A stretch of DNA of 24,332 nt from Planctomycetota bacterium (GTDB taxonomy: Bacteria > Planctomycetota > Planctomycetia > Pirellulales > Pirellulaceae): positions 1 through 24,332 of the forward strand of contig JAPLNJ010000614.1 of assembly GCA_026692885.1 (NCBI GenBank), written 5' to 3'. This document shows, piece after piece, positions 1-8,257 of this stretch (position 1 is its first letter; the number at the start of each line of letters is the position of its first letter). Position numbers and translations under genes: made by a program. The notes beneath the pieces were generated by a model that saw only the letters and a program-made list of their open reading frames with translations, was not told where the DNA came from and searched no databases.

Positions 1-80
1 TGGCATGTCGGGTCCCCATCCGGGCTCGCCCCGGTGGAATTGGGTTTCGTACACTACGTCGGCAGACGCCAGCCGTACTG

Positions 81-135
81 TCTTCCGCCGCCTCCCGTCC
101 GCCGCCGGAGGCGGCGGACGGGAGGCGGCGGAAGA
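81..135. repeat. perfect 26-bp inverted repeat, 3-nt loop
   Basis: Arms 81-106 and 110-135 are perfectly complementary around the loop GGA (107-109). The arms are almost entirely CCGCC/CCTCCC blocks and would form a very stable cruciform or RNA hairpin. It is about 350 bp beyond the sdhB stop, and no T-run follows it on either strand. Function is unknown. Confidence 0.8.
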
Positions 136-323
136 AGTGAGACGGTTACGGACCCGTGGCATAGTCCAGGAACCTCGCTCCACCGGGGCAAGCCCGGATG
201 GGGCGGAACGAAAACAGGACCATCCGTTTGACGCCCGACTCCCCAATTCTGCGCGGGCCAGGCCGGGGGTGAGGGGCAACGCAGTTAAGGATTTTGACGC
301 GGGCAAAAACCGGCACGCACGTC

Positions 324-388
324 GTAGCCGAAGTCGCCAGACTTCGGGGATTCACGCCAAACACCCGAATTCTGGCGAATTCGGCTAC
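324..388. repeat. inverted REP pair (REPIN-like), family 1
   Basis: Two 24-nt units face each other across 17 nt. The left unit (324-347) is GTAG followed by an 8-bp stem CCGAAGTC/GACTTCGG with loop GCCA. The right unit (365-388) is the same design inverted, with stem CCGAATTC/GAATTCGG, ending CTAC. The two bases that differ between the units are compensated inside each hairpin, so each small hairpin appears to be what is conserved. A related pair is at 6450-6532. Confidence 0.75.
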
Positions 389-480
389 CAGAAATCCTTA
401 CCGGCGTTGGGTGAGAAGGGCCTTGATCGTAGCCTTGCGCAAGGGTAACCAATTCCGCCAGAAGAACAACGCGAGCCGAA

Positions 481-1335
481 TTACTTATCGAACCACTTTG
501 TGAAGGCGTGCCACGTGACAGCGCGGCCGGCGCGGGCGATGGAGGTAGTCAGCGGGATCTCCTTGGGACAGACCTTGACGCAGTTCTGGGCGTTGCCGCA
601 GTTCTGGATGCCGCCTTCGGCCATCAAGGCTTCCAAACGTTCGTTGGCGTTGTGTTTCCCACGCGGATGGGAATTGAACAACATGACTTGGCTGATGGCG
701 TGAGCACCGACAAACGCGCGATCGTACGCGGCGTTTTGACGAGTCCGGAACTCCTCGTCGCTCTCTCCGGACCGACGCTCCAACCCGATCTGGATGAACT
801 GCGGGCAGGCTTCCAGGCAGCAGCCGCAGCTCATGCAGTGAGTCAGCGGATAGGATCGCTCTTGCTCCCCGCGAGACTGCAGCGGGCCGGGACCCATGTG
901 ATGGTAACCGTCCACCGGAATCCAGGCTTCAACTTTCTGTAGCGCGCGGAACAGCCGTGAGCGGTCTACCACCAGATCGCGAATCACCGGGAACTTGCTC
1001 AACGGCCGCAGTTCAATACAGCCCGGGCGCTCTTCCAACAACCGATCGACCAAGGCGGAGCAGGATTGCCGGACCCGTCCGTTGATGAGCATGGTGCAAG
1101 CGCCGCAGACCTCCTCCAGACAATTGCATTCCCAGGCCACCGGCGCTACGGTCTGGCCGTCCGCGGTCTGCCCCTGGGCCGCGATCTGCTGCAGTACACT
1201 GATGACATTCATGTCCGTCTCGTACAGCACCCGATGCGTTTCCCAATGCTCCGGTTTTCCCGGTCCGTCCTGGCGCAGGATGCGCACGTCGAAGGCTTCC
1301 GGTTTCTTGCTGCCGCTGTTGCTGGTGCTAGCCAT
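481..1335 (-). CDS. sdhB: succinate dehydrogenase iron-sulfur subunit
   Basis: 284 residues. This is the electron-transfer subunit of complex II, passing electrons from the flavoprotein to the membrane cytochrome through three Fe-S clusters. The N-terminal ferredoxin part has the 2Fe-2S cysteines around C70-C80 (CNCLEEVCGAC) and C92. The C-terminal part has the two cysteine groups for the 4Fe-4S and 3Fe-4S centres: CMSCGCCLEACP at 167-178 and C246, C252, C256 followed by Pro. It is the last gene of sdhCAB and lies 158 bp after sdhA; the gap is filled with REP repeats. Start is ATG at 1335; no clear Shine-Dalgarno precedes it. The long spacer (most sdhA-sdhB pairs are nearly adjacent) may affect its expression relative to sdhA. 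Fumarate reductase is the alternative role; sequence alone does not separate the two directions. Confidence 0.96.
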   Translation of the reverse strand: MASTSNSGSKKPEAFDVRILRQDGPGKPEHWETHRVLYETDMNVISVLQQIAAQGQTADGQTVAPVAWECNCLEEVCGACTMLINGRVRQSCSALVDRLLEERPGCIELRPLSKFPVIRDLVVDRSRLFRALQKVEAWIPVDGYHHMGPGPLQSRGEQERSYPLTHCMSCGCCLEACPQFIQIGLERRSGESDEEFRTRQNAAYDRAFVGAHAISQVMLFNSHPRGKHNANERLEALMAEGGIQNCGNAQNCVKVCPKEIPLTTSIARAGRAVTWHAFTKWFDK

Positions 1336-1493
1336 GGGCGTTCGTGCTTGTCCAACTGTGAAGTGTCGTGGCGTCAGGGTGCGTCAGGCTTTCCCGATGG
1401 ACCGCGTCAGGCTGGAAAGCCCGGACTATCTTCCGTCAGGCTGGAAAGCCTGACCTACTTTCCGTCAGGCTGGAAAGCCTGACCTACTGGGCG
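1336..1493. repeat. tandem REP units (family 2) between sdhA and sdhB
   Basis: Two complete units lie on the minus strand at 1464-1487 and 1435-1458, each GTAG followed by stem GTCAGGCT, loop TTCC and stem AGCCTGAC. Decayed copies follow at about 1381-1430. Three further units are upstream of the sdh promoter at 4565-4659. Inside an operon mRNA these hairpins could affect processing or 3'-end stability of the sdhCA part; that is inference. Confidence 0.8.
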
Positions 1494-3485
1494 TCAACCG
1501 CCGGGAATCGTCGGCGCGGTCTTGGTGATGTATTTGGCCATCGAACGTTTCTTCCAAACCTCTTCGATCAACTCAGCGCCGACCAAGCCGTACATGCGCG
1601 GACGCGGCGGAATCAGCGACGTATCGACATCCTCGTACGTCAGGTCGGGTTGGCCCGCGGCCGGGTTCCAGGTGGCGATCGTGGACTTCAGCCAGCGGGC
1701 ATTATGGGCTTCGAACTGATCGCACCAGGTTTCCGCTTGTTGCCGACGTTCGGCCGGGTCGGTGGCGGTCAGGCTGGACGGCGAAAACTCAGGCTTGAAG
1801 TGCGCGCCGCGGCATTCGTCCCGCTGGAGCGCCCCTTGGAGGATCGCCTTGGCCAGTGGGAACATATCCAGCAGCGCCCGGGTAAAGACCAGATTTTGAT
1901 TCGTCCAGTGGCCCGTGTCGGACAACGAGCAGCGGCTTGCACTCGCATGCAGTTCGTCCACCGTGGCGATCGCCTCGCGGAGTTGGTCGTTACGGCGAAC
2001 CACGGTCGCCGCCTTGGTCATCACCTCGCCCAGGGACTGATGGATCCGGTACGGGTTCTCGCCGCCCGCCGGTCGCCGCAGCAACTGCTCCTGGGCCTCC
2101 TGGTGTTTCTGGCGGGCGGACTCGAAGACCGACGCGGGTTGCTCCGCGGCGGTCCCCCCCTGCTGCGATTTTAGCAGACTCTCGATTCCCGGCGCCACGA
2201 ACAGGCCGCTGAAGATGCAGCTGAGCAGCGAGTTCGCCCCCAACCGATTGGCACCGTGGTAATGATAGTCGGCTTCGCCAATCGCATACAGGTTCGGGAT
2301 ACTGGTCGCATGGTTGCGCGGCGCGCCCGGCCGCAAGCCACCCGCGGTGGTCCGTTCGTAGTTGGCCCACAAGCCGCCCATCGAATAATGCACGGCCGGG
2401 AAGATCTTCATCGGCGTGTGGCGTGGATCGACACCTTGAAACTTCTCATAGATTTCCAAGATACCGCCCAACTTGCGGGTCAATTCGTTGGCCTCAATGT
2501 GCGTCAGATCCAAGTAGACGCACTGCCGGTCTTTCTCGACGCTCAGCCCCTCGTTGACACAGATGTCGAAGATCTCGCGGGTCGCGATGTCACGCGGCAC
2601 CAAATTGCCGTACTTGGGATAGCGTTCCTCCAGGAAGTAGCAACGCTCGGCTTCGGGAATGCCGTTCGGATCGCGGGGATCCTGAGGCTGGCGCGGCACC
2701 CACACACGGCCGCCCTCGCCTCGGGCCGACTCGCTCATCAGCCGCAGTTTATCCGCGCCGGGAATGGCGGTGGGATGGACCTGGATAAACTCGGCGTTCG
2801 CGTACTTGGCGCCGGCTTGGTACGCGCGGCTACAGGCGCTGCCGGTGCAAGCCATGGACATCGTCGAGCGGCCGTAGATCAATCCGCAGCCGCCCGTCGC
2901 CAGGATCACCGCGTCGGCGGGAAAGGCGCGGATCTCCATCGTGACCAGGTCTTGTCCGACACAGCCCCGGCAGATACCGTTGCCATCCAGCACCGGTCCC
3001 AGGAAATCCCAGAACTCGTATTTCTTGACCTGGCCCTCGGTCTCCCAACTGCGGACTTGCTCGTCCAGCGCGTACAGCAGCTGCTGGCCGGTGGTCGCAC
3101 CGGAAAAGGCGGTTCGCTTGTACAGCGTACCGCCGAACCGACGCCGATCGATGAAACCTTCGGGCGTCCGGTTGAAGGGGACACCCAATCGGTCCATCAG
3201 TTCAATGATTTTGGGGCCCCAGTCGGTCATCTCCTTGACCGGCGGTTGGTGCGCGAGGAAGTCGCCGCCGTACACGGTATCATCCAAGTGCTTCCATTCG
3301 CTGTCGCCCTCCTGGCGCGTCTGGTCGTTGCACGAGTTGATCCCGCCTTGGGCGCAGACGCTGTGCGAACGCTTTACTGGGGTGAGGCTCATCAAGTCCA
3401 CGTCGAGGCCCGCTTCCGCCAGTTTCATGACGGCCGACAGCCCCGCCAACCCGCCGCCGATCACCATTACCCGTTGCTTGGCCAT
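1494..3485 (-). CDS. sdhA: succinate dehydrogenase flavoprotein subunit
   Basis: 663 residues from the ATG at 3485. It oxidises succinate to fumarate on covalently bound FAD. The dinucleotide-binding GGGLAGL is at 10-16. H41 in RSHSVCAQGG is the FAD-linking histidine position. The substrate site shows H237 (VHPTAIPG), the PRDIATREI segment with R298, H366 (VHYSMGG) and R414 (GANRLGANSL). Length and the long insertions fit the Bacillus-type/fumarate reductase-like branch that pairs with a single di-heme cytochrome b, matching the gene order C-A-B here. A GTG 15 bp further upstream (3500) is in frame, but MAKQRVMVIGGG starts right at the FAD fold, so I prefer the ATG; neither has a strong ribosome site. 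The 97-bp gap to sdhC carries two small stable hairpins. Confidence 0.96.
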   Translation of the reverse strand: MAKQRVMVIGGGLAGLSAVMKLAEAGLDVDLMSLTPVKRSHSVCAQGGINSCNDQTRQEGDSEWKHLDDTVYGGDFLAHQPPVKEMTDWGPKIIELMDRLGVPFNRTPEGFIDRRRFGGTLYKRTAFSGATTGQQLLYALDEQVRSWETEGQVKKYEFWDFLGPVLDGNGICRGCVGQDLVTMEIRAFPADAVILATGGCGLIYGRSTMSMACTGSACSRAYQAGAKYANAEFIQVHPTAIPGADKLRLMSESARGEGGRVWVPRQPQDPRDPNGIPEAERCYFLEERYPKYGNLVPRDIATREIFDICVNEGLSVEKDRQCVYLDLTHIEANELTRKLGGILEIYEKFQGVDPRHTPMKIFPAVHYSMGGLWANYERTTAGGLRPGAPRNHATSIPNLYAIGEADYHYHGANRLGANSLLSCIFSGLFVAPGIESLLKSQQGGTAAEQPASVFESARQKHQEAQEQLLRRPAGGENPYRIHQSLGEVMTKAATVVRRNDQLREAIATVDELHASASRCSLSDTGHWTNQNLVFTRALLDMFPLAKAILQGALQRDECRGAHFKPEFSPSSLTATDPAERRQQAETWCDQFEAHNARWLKSTIATWNPAAGQPDLTYEDVDTSLIPPRPRMYGLVGAELIEEVWKKRSMAKYITKTAPTIPGG

Positions 3486-3544
3486 GCTGCTGAATCCCAC
3501 ACTCGCGAATCAAGAGTATTTTGAGTAGTGCGAGACCGTTCGCA

Positions 3545-3582
3545 GAGCGGGCTTCCGCCCGCTCCCCAACGGCCGGAAGGCC
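3545..3582. repeat. two small hairpins between sdhC and sdhA
   Basis: GAGCGGGC-TTCC-GCCCGCTC (3545-3564) and GGCC-GGAA-GGCC (3571-3582) form adjacent stem-loops in the sdhC-sdhA spacer. The second has a GNRA-type loop. They have the look of a dispersed repeat, but no second copy is seen in this window. Both gaps of the sdh operon therefore contain strong RNA hairpins. Confidence 0.6.
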
Positions 3583-3597
3583 GCACCAAGAACCCGT

Positions 3598-4431
3598 CTA
3601 TTCTTCCGCCGTGTTTCGAAGATGCGTGACGGTCGCCCCGGCCGTCTTATCGGGCGACCGCTTGTGCGGATCCGGCTTGATCTCACCCGCTTCCACGCGC
3701 ACTTTGTACATCCGGTCTTCGTCGGTTTTGGCCCTGAGGCAATCCACGGTCGAGGCCCCGACCAGGGCGGCCATGCCGATGATCGCCAACAGGACTCCGA
3801 ACGTGCCACAGACCCACGACGCGCGCCGTTGAGCCGCCGGGGAAGTCCACACGCCCCAGGTCATCCCCATCGTCCACAGACCGTTGGCGAAGTGATACAC
3901 ACTGGACAACACGCCGATGGCGTACAGCACCTGGACGAACAAACTGCTCATCGCCGCACCTAGTGTGGAGGCCGCATTGAAAGGCCGGAAGTTGTAGCCG
4001 CCCAACGGCCCGGCCACGTTGTTCAGCCACCACTGGCCGTGGAACCACCCATGCAGATGAAATACGTGCCAAATGATGAACACGAAGGCCAGCAGTCCCG
4101 TGACCCGCTGCAGCGTGTACCGCAGGTTGGAACAGTACGGATACTTGCCGGTGTTCGACAAACCGCCGAGCCAGATCATGATCCCGATGCTGCCGTGGAA
4201 CAGGATCGGCAAGAAGATGAACGCCCACTCGACAAAGAGCAGCGAGTCCTCCAGGCCATGTATCTGGTAGACGTTCTTTTGAAACACCGACGACCCGCTG
4301 AGCAGACTGGCATTGACCGACAGGTGGGCCACCAAGTACGCGCCAATGGGCACCAAGCCGGTCAGCGAATGCCATCGGCGAATCAGAAATTCGTTGCGTG
4401 CTAAGAACGAAAGGGAGGATGTAGCGTTCAC
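3598..4431 (-). CDS. sdhC: succinate dehydrogenase cytochrome b subunit
   Basis: 277 residues, membrane anchor and quinone-reducing subunit of complex II. About five hydrophobic segments are visible (roughly 24-44, 64-88, 108-128, 160-185, 206-226). Histidines H36, H79, H122 and H180 sit in the helices where the Bacillus subtilis di-heme SdhC has its four heme ligands. The C-terminal 50 residues are polar and charged, longer than in many homologues. The start is GTG at 4431 and not an ATG: the sequence AGAAAGGT ends five bases upstream and there is no in-frame ATG nearby. It is the first gene of sdhCAB, with a promoter 45-70 bp upstream. The electron acceptor is probably menaquinone, which fits mqnA and mqnC in the same window. 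Confidence 0.92.
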   Translation of the reverse strand: MNATSSLSFLARNEFLIRRWHSLTGLVPIGAYLVAHLSVNASLLSGSSVFQKNVYQIHGLEDSLLFVEWAFIFLPILFHGSIGIMIWLGGLSNTGKYPYCSNLRYTLQRVTGLLAFVFIIWHVFHLHGWFHGQWWLNNVAGPLGGYNFRPFNAASTLGAAMSSLFVQVLYAIGVLSSVYHFANGLWTMGMTWGVWTSPAAQRRASWVCGTFGVLLAIIGMAALVGASTVDCLRAKTDEDRMYKVRVEAGEIKPDPHKRSPDKTAGATVTHLRNTAEE

Positions 4432-4436
4432 CGCAG

Positions 4437-4444
4437 ACCTTTCT
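4437..4444 (-). promoter_or_regulatory. ribosome binding site supporting GTG start of sdhC
   Basis: On the minus strand AGAAAGGT lies five bases before the GTG at 4431. It decides the start, since no ATG is available in the first part of the reading frame. Confidence 0.55.
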
Positions 4445-4475
4445 GTCTAACCGGATCCAACCTAAGATGCTCGTA

Positions 4476-4503
4476 AGTATAGCGCTAGTTTCCTAGCTTA
4501 CAA
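4476..4503 (-). promoter_or_regulatory. sigma-70-type promoter of sdhCAB with palindromic spacer
   Basis: On the minus strand TTGTAA (4503-4498) and TATACT (4481-4476) are separated by 16 bp, a good match to the housekeeping consensus. Transcription would start near 4469, giving a leader of about 38 nt before the sdhC GTG. The spacer is occupied by a perfect palindrome, GCTAG-4-CTAGC (4484-4497), in a position where a bound repressor would block polymerase. The promoter boxes are directly visible; the operator role is inference. Confidence 0.6.
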
Positions 4504-4564
4504 CGGGATTAATAAAGATCATCTCGAATCGATTCTCTTGATATCCGCAGCCTCCGAAGACCCC

Positions 4565-4659
4565 GTAGGTCAGGTTTTTCAGCCTGATTCCCACCGTCGG
4601 CGTCAGGCTGGAAAGCCTGACCTACGAATGTTGGCGTCAGGCTGAAAAGCCTGACCTAC
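4565..4659. repeat. three REP units (family 2) upstream of sdhC and the acyltransferase
   Basis: A left unit begins GTAG at 4565 with a partly decayed hairpin. Two intact hairpins at 4602-4621 and 4636-4655 are each followed by CTAC, so the first two form an inverted GTAG...CTAC pair and the third a tandem copy. They match the repeats inside the sdh operon at 1435-1487. The rest of the 324-bp gap holds the sdh promoter; I see no gene in it. Confidence 0.75.
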
Positions 4660-4755
4660 AAGCCCCAAATCTCCGTCGCATCGGCGGACGTTTTCTGATA
4701 AAGTCTCCGCATTCTTTCGCCTGTTTCTTGCCGCTCGACACATTGGCCGATACGC

Positions 4756-6117
4756 ATGCCGCTGCCGCTAAGACTGAATACCTTCGAACGCTATATGTGG
4801 GCCGACGACAATCCGGCGCACCCGATGTCGTATTTTGCTCAGGTGTTGTTTTCAGGCCGCTTCGACGAGCCAGCGTTTGTCGGAGCCTTGCAGCAGGCCC
4901 TGTTGCGGCACCCGTTGCTGCACGCCCGCATCGGCGGTGATGACGAGCAGGCGCCAACCTGGATTCCGTCGCCCAATCTGCTGCCATACGTGGACTGCGC
5001 CGAGGAACCGATCCCGATGCGTTTTCCTGGCAGCTACCGTATCGACCTGCGGGAAGAAAACGGCTTGCGGGTTTGGGTCCGCAAGAACGCGGACCGTGGA
5101 GTCATCCGTTTTCAGTTCCATCACTCGTGTTGTGACGGCATCGCGGTCAATCAGTTTATCGAAGATGTGCTCTGCCTGTACGATCACGTGGCCTGCGGCC
5201 GCGGCGGCGAGCCATCCGGACTGCGACCTGTCGAGTTCGCCGGCCTGCCGGGCAGGAATCGGTTTGGTCGTGACTGGCGGGATTGGCTGGGCCGCCGCGT
5301 CATTGACCTGTGGGGCGTCGTCATCGGGCCACCCATTTTTTTCTTGGGACGGCCGACACCCCTGCAAACCCCGGAATCTTCCGACCACCAGGAACAGGAC
5401 GGACGCGTGATCCCTGATCTCCTAACCTGGCGGTTCACTGAGTCGCAACTGGCCAGTCTGCTCGCCCAGACCCGCGAGCACCGGGTCACGCTGAACGATT
5501 TGCTGCTGCGTGATATCTTTATGGCCGTCCACGCCTGGAACCTCAGTCACGACGATAAACTGCGGCGGGAGAGCTTGCGGATCATGGTGCCGTTCAACCT
5601 CCGCGGGCCCGAACACCAAACCCTGCCGGCCGTCAACGTGGTCGGCATGGCCAATCTCGACCGCCGCCTCAGCTGGCCGTGGTTTCGCAATCCGAAGTGG
5701 TTATTGCGGAGCATCCAGCTCGAAACCTCGTTGCTCAAGACCTTCCGCATCGTGACCTGTTTCCCATGCGTCATGGCGGTCATCGATTGTTTGCCGGGTG
5801 GCTTGCCGAAAATGCTGCGGCAAGAGCGGTGTCTGGCCTCGACCGTGGTCAGCAACTTGGGCAAGATCTTTGGCGACACACCGCTGCGGCGTCGCGACGG
5901 CAAGTTGCTGGCGGGGGAGTTGACCATCGAAGCGGTCGACACGGCTCCGCCCGTGCGGGGCGGTTCGGGCGCCGCGTCGACGTTCTACACCTACGCGGGC
6001 CAGTTGAGCGTGAGCATGAACTACGATCCACACCGCTTCCGCCGGGAGACGGCCGAGCAGTTGTTCCGCCACATCCTCGCCCAGATCGAGCGGACGGCGG
6101 GTGCGGCAGTCGTTTGA
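4756..6117 (+). CDS. condensation-fold acyltransferase (wax ester synthase/PapA-like)
   Basis: 453 residues. The active-site signature HHxxxDG is present as HHSCCDG at 122-128, which marks the CoA-dependent acyltransferase superfamily that includes NRPS condensation domains, PapA enzymes and wax ester synthase/DGAT. The N-terminus (NTFERYMWADDNPAHPMSYF) and the C-terminal half (LNDLLLRD, then VVSNLG, then SMNYDP near the end) fit the two-lobed fold of a stand-alone enzyme. No carrier-protein or adenylation domain is adjacent, so a lipid or small-molecule acyl transfer is more likely than peptide synthesis. The substrate cannot be read from sequence. Start ATG at 4756 fits the conserved N-terminal part; no strong ribosome site. 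It is monocistronic, divergent from sdhC and convergent with the sigma-54 regulator. Confidence 0.75.
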   Translation: MPLPLRLNTFERYMWADDNPAHPMSYFAQVLFSGRFDEPAFVGALQQALLRHPLLHARIGGDDEQAPTWIPSPNLLPYVDCAEEPIPMRFPGSYRIDLREENGLRVWVRKNADRGVIRFQFHHSCCDGIAVNQFIEDVLCLYDHVACGRGGEPSGLRPVEFAGLPGRNRFGRDWRDWLGRRVIDLWGVVIGPPIFFLGRPTPLQTPESSDHQEQDGRVIPDLLTWRFTESQLASLLAQTREHRVTLNDLLLRDIFMAVHAWNLSHDDKLRRESLRIMVPFNLRGPEHQTLPAVNVVGMANLDRRLSWPWFRNPKWLLRSIQLETSLLKTFRIVTCFPCVMAVIDCLPGGLPKMLRQERCLASTVVSNLGKIFGDTPLRRRDGKLLAGELTIEAVDTAPPVRGGSGAASTFYTYAGQLSVSMNYDPHRFRRETAEQLFRHILAQIERTAGAAVV

Positions 6118-6336
6118 ACCGCCCAATTCCCTGCTTGTCGCCAAAAATCGAAAACCCACCGTGCAGTAAACGTCTTTCGCGATCTCGTTCCCAGGCTCTG
6201 TCTGGGACCGCACTGCCTTGCTGGCTCCGCTGGCCGTCTTGCGAGGCGGAGTCTCGCTTCCGGTGGGTTACGAGGCAGAGCCTCGTAACCAGATCGATAA
6301 GACTCAACGGTTCCGCAGCGACGGGGCGCAAGACAA

Positions 6337-6432
6337 GGGGTCAGACGTACAGATTTCAGTTTTCGCGGTCGTGTGCCCAAGCATATAAGAGGCTTTCTGC
6401 CCGCGAAAACTGAAATCTGTACGTCTGACCCC
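6337..6432. repeat. 96-nt hairpin element, copy A
   Basis: Perfect 32-bp arms (6337-6368 and 6401-6432) enclose a 32-nt loop. The arm begins GGGGTCAGACGTACAGA and ends TTTTCGCGG. The 35 bases before it (about 6302-6336, CGGTTCCGCAGCGACGGGGC...) match the flanks of copies B and D, so the mobile or repeated unit is larger than the hairpin. Confidence 0.9.
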
Positions 6433-6449
6433 GGCCTGTGAAGTTACGA

Positions 6450-6532
6450 GTAGCAGAATTCACCAGAATTCTGGCCGTTTCGCAGTGCAGCCTTTGCCCC
6501 GCTTCCACCCGAAATCTGGCGACTTCGGCTAC
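6450..6532. repeat. inverted REP pair, family 1, diverged
   Basis: Left unit GTAG with perfect stem CAGAATTC/GAATTCTG and loop ACCA. The right unit ends in CTAC with stem CCGAAATC/GACTTCGG (one G-T pair). The design matches 324-388. Confidence 0.65.
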
Positions 6533-6589
6533 TTCTTGTCGAAATGCGCAACTTCAAAGACCCCGTCTGCGGTTGCCTGCCACCGGCGG

Positions 6590-8182
6590 TCACGGGGCGT
6601 CCGGTGTGGGGGGCATTCGGAAGCGAGTCCAGTCGATGCCTAGCTTGCGCATCCGAGCGCGGAGCGTGTGCGGATTGATCTTCAGGATGGCGGCCGCCCC
6701 GTGCGGACCTTCGATGCGCCCCCGCGTGGCCGTCAGGGTGCGTTCGATGTGCTGCCGCATGGCGGCGTCCAAGGTGGTGCGAGGAGTCTCGGTGGAGGTC
6801 GGCGGGTGAGAAACACCGCCGCGCTCGTTGGCTAAGGGCGTGGAACCGTGGAGCGACGCGTCCCCAGCGCCGAGCGCCGTGGCGACTTCCAGGGTTTTGC
6901 CGTCGCCGAGAATCGCGGCCCGATCGATGACCGCCCCCAGTTCGCGGATGTTTCCTGGCCAGGAGTAGGACATCAATAACTGCAAGTCGGCCGGGGAGGG
7001 CGGCACGCAGGTCAGGCCGAAGCGATTGGCGGCCCGTTCGGCAAAGTGCCACACCAAGGCGGGGATGTCATCGAGCCGCTCGCAGAGCCGCGGCAGGAGA
7101 ATCGGGAAGACGGCAATCCGATACCAGAGATCCTCTCGGAAATCGCCCGTCTTGACCATCGCGGGCAGATCGCGGTGGGTGGCCGCGACAATTCGCACAT
7201 CGACATGAATCGGCTGCTGACCGCCCACCCGTTCGACGTATCCGTCCTGCAACACGCGTAGCAACCGCACCTGCGCCGGCAGCGGGAGATCCCCGATTTC
7301 GTCCAGGAGCAACGTGCCTCCGTCCGCACGCTCGAACCAGCCTTGACGTGTTTCCGCAGCGCCCGTGAAGCTGCCCCGTTCATGGCCAAACAGTTGCGAA
7401 TCGATCAACTCCGGCGGAATGGCACCGCAATTGACACGAATGAAAGGACCTGCAGCGCGCGCCGAGCGGGTGTGGATCGCGCGGGCTATCACTTCCTTGC
7501 CTGTGCCCGTTTCGCCCAGGATCAGCACCGGCACATCCGACTGGGACACCAACTGCACCCGTTCCATGACTTGTCGCAGACCGACGTCGGCGCCCACGAT
7601 GGTCTCACCCATCTCGCGCCGCCCCAGTCGAGACAGCAGCGAACGACGATCCGCCTCGGCGGCTTCCCGCAAGGCCGCCAATTCATGCAAGCGGCGGTCG
7701 TTTTCCAGCGCGGCCGAAAAAGGTTCCAATAAAGCTTCCAGCATCCGCAGGTGTTGTGCGAGGAAGGGTTTCCCGGGTGGCGCGAGGCACACCAACGCGC
7801 CCGCTGGTCCATCCGGTCCCCGGAGCGGACCAGCCAAGACCTCGCCCTGCAACTCGGCCGGAACGATCAGCTCCAATTCACTCCTGCGGTCGTCGGTCTG
7901 GCCGTGCAGGATCCGCCCCTCGCTCGCCCAAGCCAGGAGTTGCTTCAGCGTGGCTGCGACACACCTCGTTCGAGACGGAGCGTGAACCGCAACGTCGGCA
8001 ACGCGGCCGACAGCGACCGTCTCAAGGCTCGCCTGCTGGATGTCGAAACGGCGCACCAGCAGGGACTCCAACGGCAAGTGCTTCGCGAGCATCGTCGCGA
8101 TGGTTGCGGTTGACTCGCTGATCTCGATGTGGCGGCAGGCCTCGCGCCAGACATCCAGCAGGACTTCACGAAACAATTCCAC
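6590..8182 (-). CDS. sigma-54-dependent transcriptional activator (GAF-AAA+-Fis)
   Basis: 530 residues. The N-terminal part (about 1-160) looks like a GAF sensor domain, followed by a helical linker. The AAA+ domain (about 190-425) has Walker A GETGTGKE at 223-230, the sigma-54 contact loop GSFTGA at 270-275 (consensus GAFTGA, one change) and Walker [10 protein letters not shown] at 291-299. A Fis-type helix-turn-helix closes the protein ([20 protein letters not shown], then [10 protein letters not shown]). The layout is FhlA/NorR-like, so it should bind upstream activating sites and open sigma-54 promoters in response to a small ligand. There is no receiver domain, so it is not a classical response regulator. 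Start is GTG at 8182, chosen for the GGAGAG site seven bases upstream. Its target is unknown; no neighbour has a convincing sigma-54 promoter, though budA has a partial match. Confidence 0.93.
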   Translation of the reverse strand: MELFREVLLDVWREACRHIEISESTATIATMLAKHLPLESLLVRRFDIQQASLETVAVGRVADVAVHAPSRTRCVAATLKQLLAWASEGRILHGQTDDRRSELELIVPAELQGEVLAGPLRGPDGPAGALVCLAPPGKPFLAQHLRMLEALLEPFSAALENDRRLHELAALREAAEADRRSLLSRLGRREMGETIVGADVGLRQVMERVQLVSQSDVPVLILGETGTGKEVIARAIHTRSARAAGPFIRVNCGAIPPELIDSQLFGHERGSFTGAAETRQGWFERADGGTLLLDEIGDLPLPAQVRLLRVLQDGYVERVGGQQPIHVDVRIVAATHRDLPAMVKTGDFREDLWYRIAVFPILLPRLCERLDDIPALVWHFAERAANRFGLTCVPPSPADLQLLMSYSWPGNIRELGAVIDRAAILGDGKTLEVATALGAGDASLHGSTPLANERGGVSHPPTSTETPRTTLDAAMRQHIERTLTATRGRIEGPHGAAAILKINPHTLRARMRKLGIDWTRFRMPPTPDAP

Positions 8183-8188
8183 GAGCTT

Positions 8189-8194
8189 CTCTCC
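8189..8194 (-). promoter_or_regulatory. ribosome binding site supporting GTG start of the sigma-54 activator
   Basis: GGAGAG on the minus strand, six to seven bases before the GTG at 8182. It lies only four bases from the edge of a MITE fragment (8199-8249). Confidence 0.65.
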
Positions 8195-8198
8195 GTTA

Positions 8199-8249
8199 GG
8201 CGAGCGGCAGGTAATAACTTACCCAACTCGACGTAGGATGGTCTACCGT
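8199..8249. repeat. MITE end fragment in the leader of the sigma-54 activator
   Basis: The sequence starts GGCGAGCGGCAGG and runs through TAATAACTTACCCAAC and GTAGGATGGTCTACC. It matches the first 50 bases of the MITE at 13873-14019 with few changes. The rest of the element is missing. Because it directly adjoins the ribosome site, transcription of the activator must start within or beyond repeat DNA. Confidence 0.75.
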
Positions 8250-8257
8250 GGCAGACT

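Larger units (their letters stand above)
1..480. other. intergenic region downstream of sdhB
   Basis: I see no credible gene. An open frame at 5-448 has low-complexity Arg/Pro/Gly composition, runs through two inverted repeats and resembles no family I know, so I treat it as chance. The region holds a long perfect palindrome (81-135) and an inverted REP pair (324-388), listed separately. No terminator with a T-run is visible after sdhB, whose stop is at 481. Confidence 0.6.
6118..6589. other. repeat-filled convergent intergenic region
   Basis: No gene is visible. From left to right it holds hairpins around 6180-6290 (including a perfect 11-bp stem with loop AGA at 6266-6290), the 96-nt hairpin element A (6337-6432) and a decayed REP pair (6450-6532). 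The large hairpin lies between two converging genes and could terminate both transcripts. Confidence 0.7.

Noticed and set aside
5..448. 147-residue open frame at the left end
   Set aside because: Runs through two inverted repeats, no recognisable domain, no ribosome site.
2256..3524. 422-residue open frame on the plus strand, and another at 1368-2174
   Set aside because: Both are antisense to sdhA, which has clear FAD and active-site motifs; no family features in the shadow frames.
1381..4659. possible CRISPR array from the GTCAGGCT repeats
   Set aside because: Units are self-complementary, irregularly spaced, separated by genes and without unique spacers or cas genes.
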